NCBI GenBank assembly: GCA_964652205.1
Contig: CAZZAO010000052.1
Span: forward strand, 1 to 34,673
Reading direction: 5' to 3'
Source of the DNA: ZC4RG36 sp964652205
GTDB taxonomy: Bacteria; Chloroflexota; Anaerolineae; Aggregatilineales; Phototrophicaceae
Length of the DNA: 34,673 nt
A program made the position numbers and the translations under genes. Within the stretch, counting starts at the first letter, position 1; each line of letters begins with the position of its first letter. A model generated the notes under the pieces. That model did not search any database and was not told where the DNA came from. It was given only the letters and a program-made list of their open reading frames with translations. This document shows, one piece after another, positions 30,933 to 34,673 of the stretch.

Positions 30933-31658
30933 TTAACCGCTGACGACAGGTTGTTGCTTCAACTCGATCAGCAGCTTGCCGTCATGAATGTGACCGACCC
31001 GATCCGCGAATGGAACAATTTCGGGATTGTGTGTCGCCATTATCAGCGTCTTTCCGGCTTCCCGCGTCAGTTCCAGCAGCAGTTGCAGGATAAGACGTCC
31101 ATTCTCCTCGTCCAGGTTCCCCGTCGGCTCATCGGCCAGCACCAGATCCGGCTCGTGGATCAGCGCGCGGGCAATCGCCACGCGCTGCTGCTCGCCGCCG
31201 CTCAACTGGTCAGGAAAGGCATCGGCGCGCTTCGCCAGCCCGACTCGTTCGAGCAGCATCCGCCCGCTGGCCTCGGCTGCGCGTCGATTGCCGCCGCGTA
31301 GTTCCAGCGGCAGGGTGATATTTTCGAGAACTGTCAGGGTAGGAATGAGGTTGAAGAACTGGAAGATAATGCCGATGTGGTCACGACGAAACAGCGTCTG
31401 GTGATATTCGTCCAGAGCGGTGACGTCTATCTTGCGGATGACGACCGTTCCAGCATCTGGCCGGTCGATTCCGCTCATCATGTTCAGCAGCGTACTTTTC
31501 CCGCTCCCGCTTTTCCCCAGCAGAACGAAAAACTCGCCGGGCGCGATATCGAGGTCAGCGCTGTCGAGGACAACGCGCGTGCGACCACCCTCTTCATACG
31601 ACTTTCGCAAGCCGCGAATTTCGACGATCTTTGCCGGGTGTGCGCCGTTGCTGCTCAT
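30933..31658 (-). CDS. ABC transporter ATPase, YbbA/LolD/MacB type
   Basis: This 241-residue ATPase has Walker A GKSGSGKST (48-56), Q-loop IGIIFQFFNLIPTLT (95-109, the LolD/MacB-type FQ.FNL.P), signature LSGGEQQR (152-159), Walker B LVLADEPTGNLD (172-183) and a switch His in IMATHNPEI. It partners the FtsX-type permease at 27777-30353. The ATG at 31658 lies only about ten bases after a TATAAT -10 box, so the transcript may be almost leaderless. No ribosome site is seen directly upstream, which agrees with that idea. The substrate is unknown. Confidence 0.93.
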   Translation of the reverse strand: MSSNGAHPAKIVEIRGLRKSYEEGGRTRVVLDSADLDIAPGEFFVLLGKSGSGKSTLLNMMSGIDRPDAGTVVIRKIDVTALDEYHQTLFRRDHIGIIFQFFNLIPTLTVLENITLPLELRGGNRRAAEASGRMLLERVGLAKRADAFPDQLSGGEQQRVAIARALIHEPDLVLADEPTGNLDEENGRLILQLLLELTREAGKTLIMATHNPEIVPFADRVGHIHDGKLLIELKQQPVVSG

Positions 31659-31666
31659 GCTGGCTG

Positions 31667-31672
31667 ATTATA
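31667..31672 (-). promoter_or_regulatory. TATAAT box immediately upstream of the ATPase start
   Basis: The minus strand reads GAGTATAATCAGCCAGC before ATG, a perfect -10 hexamer whose end is nine bases from the start codon. Transcription would begin at or within a few bases of the ATG. No clear -35 is visible at 17 bases. Confidence 0.4.
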
Positions 31673-31684
31673 CTCTCGACTGAA

Positions 31685-31837
31685 TTGGAATACTACCGCC
31701 GTCGGCTGACTGACTGGCTACCTGAAAGCATAGCATGGACGGATGAGCACACCATAATCTTCCCACGAAAAGATTATGAAGATTTACACAAGCTCGTCAG
31801 CAGTTTTGCACAAGCGAGCTATCTGGCTAACGAATAG
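31685..31837 (+). CDS. Small hypothetical protein or gene fragment, 50 residues
   Basis: The frame from a TTG at 31685 encodes EYYRRRLTDWLPESIAWTDE then HTIIFPRKDYEDLHKLVSSF and AQASYLANE. The composition is protein-like and unlike its GC-rich neighbours (lower GC, AAGATTATGAAGATT). There is no good ribosome site, and upstream codons (MPGVRRCCSCW) look non-coding. It may be a small gene with a TTG start or the 3' remnant of a larger one. The last 19 bases overlap tail-to-tail with the minus-strand membrane protein gene. Function is unknown. Confidence 0.35.
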   Translation: MEYYRRRLTDWLPESIAWTDEHTIIFPRKDYEDLHKLVSSFAQASYLANE

Positions 31838-33318
31838 ACGCTGGTTTCGCCGATCCGTCTGGGGGCTGGATAGCGGTCGTTGAAGATATCGAGCATCTCC
31901 GTCGTCCAGCGATCATGAAAGAGCGAGGGATAGGCCATCGGCTTGTAGATCAGCACGGTGTCGTAATCGCCCTGCTCCAGCGCGGCTAGAAACGGAGCCT
32001 GATCCCACACGCCGTCACGGGCGATCTGCGAGAACTCGAACGGCTGAAACAGGATCGGCTTGCCCGCCAGCGGCAGCAGACCTATCGCCTCATCGGCAAG
32101 CACGTTATGGCCGGACTTGACCACATCCATCAACTGCGCCATTTCATGTCGTTGATCGTCGGTCATCCGCAGCAGCCCGATGTCGGCGTAGCGCTGCTGG
32201 AGCGGCTGCACGTAAACGCCCATCTGCCAGCCAACGGCGACGATCAGCGCGGCCTTGAGCAGCGGCAGCCTGCGCGTCGCGGCGATCAGCGCCCCGGCAG
32301 CGAAGCAGAGCGCGGCGGACAGCTCGTAGAGGTAGTTGACATCCGAGCCGATTTTGGCGATGGTCAGCGCTGCGCCGATGCCGCCGAGCAGATAAGGCAT
32401 CACCAGCCACCACGCCTGCGAGCGCCAGCGCGCGCCTGTGACCAGCAGCAGCCCCGCGCCAACGCACAGCAGCGGCAGATTGGAGCCGACTTCCGCCGCG
32501 TAGAAGCGGACGCGCTCGACGTCGATGGTGTTGGTGTTGGCGGTGATAAGGTGGGTGAAGATGCCGCCATTGGTGGCGACCAGCAGCAGGCCGAACGGGA
32601 TCAGGACGAAGTTCGCCAGCAGCAGCACAAAAATCACGGCTCGATAGGCCCCGTGCCGGTTCCACAACCAGACGAAAGCGGCGAACGGCGCGGCCAACAG
32701 ATAGGTCTGGCGCGTGTAGGCCGCGAGCGCGATCAGCAGCGCGCCGACGCACAGGCCGATGCCGCGCTTGCCGCCGACGACGACCACAAATAAACCAGCC
32801 CACGACAGCGCCAGCGCCAGCGAGTCGATGCGGTTGAGCGGCGACCAGTGCAGCAGATACGGCACGAGCAGCAGCGAGACGCCCGCGACCAGCGCCCCGG
32901 CGATGTCGTGAGTTAGCGCCAGCAGCGTCAGGGCGATCAGGACGGCGGCGGCAATCGCGCTGCCGAGCGAAAGCGCCCGTCCGTACCAGTAGGCGGGGCC
33001 ATCAGCGCGGACGAACGGAACCTGCGCCAGCATGAACAGCGGCGGATAGTTGGAAATGGTGTACGGCGGCTGATTCAACGGGCGATAGATTTCCTGACCC
33101 GCCGCCAGCCGCGCCGCCTGTTCGAGCAGCGGCCCTTCGCCATAGTTGAGCGGATAAGGATAGCTGACGACCTCGCTGGCGTGATGCGCAAACAGGCCGA
33201 GCGAACGGACGACCAGCGCCGCGAAGCCGATCAGCGCCAGCGCGATCAGCAGGCGACCGAGCCAGCGCAGGGCAATCTTCCCGCGCGGCGCGGGTTGAGC
33301 TTGACCGACAGCAGTCAT
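31819..33318 (-). CDS. Multispanning membrane protein, GT-C glycosyltransferase-like
   Basis: This 499-residue protein has about eleven transmembrane helices and a soluble C-terminal part of about 100 residues. The first extracytoplasmic loop (YPYPLNYGEGPLLEQAARLA, with an acidic residue soon after helix 1) and NYPPLFMLAQVPFVRADGPA recall polyprenol-phosphate-dependent GT-C enzymes (families 39/83/87). Later helices include AAYTRQTYLLAAPFAAFVWL. The C-terminal part (NVLADEAIGLLPLAGKPILF) is typical of these proteins. The ATG at 33318 has GAGAGGTGAG upstream; eight extra codons from a TTG are less likely. Donor and acceptor cannot be assigned. Confidence 0.8.
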   Translation of the reverse strand: MTAVGQAQPAPRGKIALRWLGRLLIALALIGFAALVVRSLGLFAHHASEVVSYPYPLNYGEGPLLEQAARLAAGQEIYRPLNQPPYTISNYPPLFMLAQVPFVRADGPAYWYGRALSLGSAIAAAVLIALTLLALTHDIAGALVAGVSLLLVPYLLHWSPLNRIDSLALALSWAGLFVVVVGGKRGIGLCVGALLIALAAYTRQTYLLAAPFAAFVWLWNRHGAYRAVIFVLLLANFVLIPFGLLLVATNGGIFTHLITANTNTIDVERVRFYAAEVGSNLPLLCVGAGLLLVTGARWRSQAWWLVMPYLLGGIGAALTIAKIGSDVNYLYELSAALCFAAGALIAATRRLPLLKAALIVAVGWQMGVYVQPLQQRYADIGLLRMTDDQRHEMAQLMDVVKSGHNVLADEAIGLLPLAGKPILFQPFEFSQIARDGVWDQAPFLAALEQGDYDTVLIYKPMAYPSLFHDRWTTEMLDIFNDRYPAPRRIGETSVYSLAR

Positions 33319-33353
33319 CTCACCTCTCAGGGGCAGCGTCAACGCTGCGCTCC

Positions 33354-33359
33354 AGTGTA
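33354..33359 (-). promoter_or_regulatory. Possible -10 box of the GT-C-like gene
   Basis: TACACT on the minus strand (4 of 6) gives a start near 33347 and a short leader. The leader contains the hairpin GCAGCG-TTGA-CGCTGC (33333-33348) before the ribosome site. No good -35 is visible. Confidence 0.3.
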
Positions 33360-33427
33360 GCGCAGGTGACGCGAAATAATTCTATCCGGCGAAGCAGCAG
33401 GTCAGACGACTACTTCGACAGTGATGG

Positions 33428-33537
33428 CAGAGCAATCGCATCAAAATCACAACTCAGACTATAAAAGGTCATGAGGGTTTGTAGGGGCGCAGCGCGCTGC
33501 GCCCCTACGTTACCGTTGACCCTGAATAAGCCGATAT
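33428..33537 (-). repeat. Palindromic repeat, copy 2, with a perfect 28-bp palindrome
   Basis: This copy is homologous to 13673-13781. The centre, 33481-33508, reads GTAGGGGCGCAGCG followed directly by its reverse complement CGCTGCGCCCCTAC, with no loop. Unlike copy 1 it lies between genes, and its frame is broken by a stop before the palindrome. On the minus strand it still contains MTFYSLSCDFDAIALPSLSK and a stop. Confidence 0.8.
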
Positions 33538-33557
33538 GAGCTTTCTTGAAACTCCGG

Positions 33558-34466
33558 TCAAGTTTGATGTGTTTGCCTTGACAGTGATGGGCGGAGCCAT
33601 TCGCCGAGTTGTTCCCGCGCGGTCTGAAGCTGCCTGACGTGTTGATCGAGCGTGGTGAAACCGAGGCCCATCGTGTTAATGCTCAGGTGGGTCGCGCCGA
33701 GGTCGCGCCAGTCGCGCACCCACGCGCCCCATTCCGACTGCGGCACGCGGTTCAGGCTCAGGCGCGGCTCGATGCCGACGGTCTCAGGCTGACGGCCCAC
33801 CTCGGCCATCGCGGCGCGGAGCTTCGCCATCTGCGCGCGGCCTGCGTCATTCGGCGGGACCTGCGGAAACCAGCCATCGCCGAGCCGGGCGACGCGCTTC
33901 AAGGTCGCGTCGGCATCGCCGCCGATCCAGATCGGAATCGGGCGCTGCACCGGCAGCGGCTTAATGCCTGCCGCGTCGATATGATGCCACTGGCCGTTAA
34001 AGGTGACGACTTCCTGCGTCCAGAGCGCGCGCAGGACTGCGATCTGTTCCTCGCTACGCCTGCCGCGATTGCTGAAATCCTCATTGAGCGCCTGATATTC
34101 GACGTCGTTCCAGCCGACGCCGATGCCGAGGCGCAGGCGTCCCCCGCTTAACAGGTCGATTTCGGCGGCCTGTTTGGCGACCAGCGCCGTCTGTCGCTGC
34201 GGCAGAATCAGGATGCCGGTGACGAATTCCAGCCGGGACGTCAGCGCTGCCGCGTAGCTGAAGAAGGTCAGGACTTCGTGAAAGAGCGTGTCCGAGGTGT
34301 ACGGCCCCTTCCAGTTGGGGCGAGCAGCCGTGCTGGCGCCGAGGACGTGATCGTAAGCCAGCAGGTGGGTGTAGCCCAGGCCCTCGACGGCCTGTAAGTA
34401 ATCGCGGATAGCGGCAACATCCGTACCGCTCTCGGTCTGTGGGAACACGACTCCGACATGCAGCAT
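33558..34466 (-). CDS. LLM-class F420-dependent-type oxidoreductase
   Basis: This 302-residue protein is a luciferase-like (TIM-barrel) flavin or F420 oxidoreductase. N-terminal VGVVFPQTESGTDVAAIRDY and GYTHLLAYDHVLG are followed by EFVTGILILPQRQTALVAKQ, AEIDLLSGGRLRLGIGVGWN, DVEYQAL and RRSEEQIAVLRALWTQEVVT. Then IPIWIGGDADATLKRVARLG marks the C-terminal barrel part. These motifs fit the probable F420-dependent LLM families. The ATG follows AGGA at 9 bases. It is monocistronic as far as the window shows. The substrate is unknown. The cofactor (F420 or FMN) is inferred from family resemblance. Confidence 0.92.
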   Translation of the reverse strand: MLHVGVVFPQTESGTDVAAIRDYLQAVEGLGYTHLLAYDHVLGASTAARPNWKGPYTSDTLFHEVLTFFSYAAALTSRLEFVTGILILPQRQTALVAKQAAEIDLLSGGRLRLGIGVGWNDVEYQALNEDFSNRGRRSEEQIAVLRALWTQEVVTFNGQWHHIDAAGIKPLPVQRPIPIWIGGDADATLKRVARLGDGWFPQVPPNDAGRAQMAKLRAAMAEVGRQPETVGIEPRLSLNRVPQSEWGAWVRDWRDLGATHLSINTMGLGFTTLDQHVRQLQTAREQLGEWLRPSLSRQTHQT

Positions 34467-34618
34467 AATGATTTTCCTGTTGAATACGACTCTAGCTGAC
34501 GATTTTGACGCAGCCCCCGCGAAAATGATATTGCCATCCTCGACCGGCAGTCCCTTCTGGTCAGCGGACGCCGGCTGCGGCTTTTCACGCCCGCAGACGA
34601 AAGATCATGCCTTGTCTT

Positions 34619-34673
34619 CCCCCTCGCTGCTTGCGGCGTAGCGTGCCGAACGTCTCTTTGTTCGGCAGGAGCC
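34619..34673 (-). repeat. Partial interspersed element at the window end
   Basis: On the minus strand, GGCTCCTGCCGAACAAAGAG and the following 35 bases are identical to 27648-27702. The window ends where the repeat continues. The region 34467-34618 before it contains no supported gene. Confidence 0.85.

Overview
The window is GC-rich bacterial DNA that most likely comes from a draft or metagenome-derived genome of the phylum Chloroflexota (Anaerolineae-like). This is inferred from gene content: a TLxxC-type sortase, a Chloroflexota-style WecA/MraY-like transferase, an F420-type LLM oxidoreductase, a MoxR/DUF58/VWA cluster, and many interspersed copies of a CCTCACCCCCAACCCC element. No rRNA, tRNA or CRISPR was seen. 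Two 10-N scaffold gaps (12397-12406 and 19784-19793) each interrupt a gene.

Layout. Positions 1-4502 are a minus-strand run: a partial hypothetical gene, a sortase, a SAM methyltransferase and a secreted alpha/beta hydrolase. A divergent intergenic region with a perfect 13-bp inverted repeat leads to plus-strand genes for a triple-LysM protein, a polyprenyl-phosphate sugar-1-phosphate transferase (WecA/TagO-like), a hypothetical protein with an attenuator-like leader, and an EamA/DMT exporter. At 8859-9169 (minus) lies the remnant of a VapBC-type toxin-antitoxin locus: an intact antitoxin whose PIN toxin stops after 22 codons. Positions 9230-12858 (minus) hold a cobalamin riboswitch with its terminator, followed by BtuC-, BtuF- and BtuD-like genes. 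This is a B12-regulated corrinoid uptake operon. Positions 12973-13816 are a decayed patch: a frameshifted gene, a possible truncated membrane-protein gene, and a pair of small overlapping genes, one containing an in-frame palindromic repeat. DUF3291 and MBL-fold genes follow.

Positions 15244-27549 are a 12-kb plus-strand cluster. It contains an ABC-2 type ATPase and permease, a membrane-anchored glutamine-rich protein, a MoxR AAA+ ATPase, a DUF58 protein, a GxxExxY (PD-(D/E)XK-like) protein, a BatA-like VWA protein, a possible 36-codon linker ORF, a 970-residue double-VWA/GATase-like protein and a YwbE-family protein. Several junctions are ATGA, TAATG or TGATG overlaps, so the genes appear to be co-translated. 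The likely theme is an envelope-associated MoxR/VWA chaperone or remodelling machine. The GxxExxY member is the least expected part.

Positions 27777-31658 (minus) encode a YbbA/LolD-like ATPase, a HEAT-repeat protein and a YbbP-like double-FtsX permease. A GT-C-like membrane protein and an LLM-class flavin oxidoreductase follow. A second copy of the palindromic repeat lies at 33428-33537. The window ends inside a repeat that matches 27648-27702 exactly, in inverted orientation.
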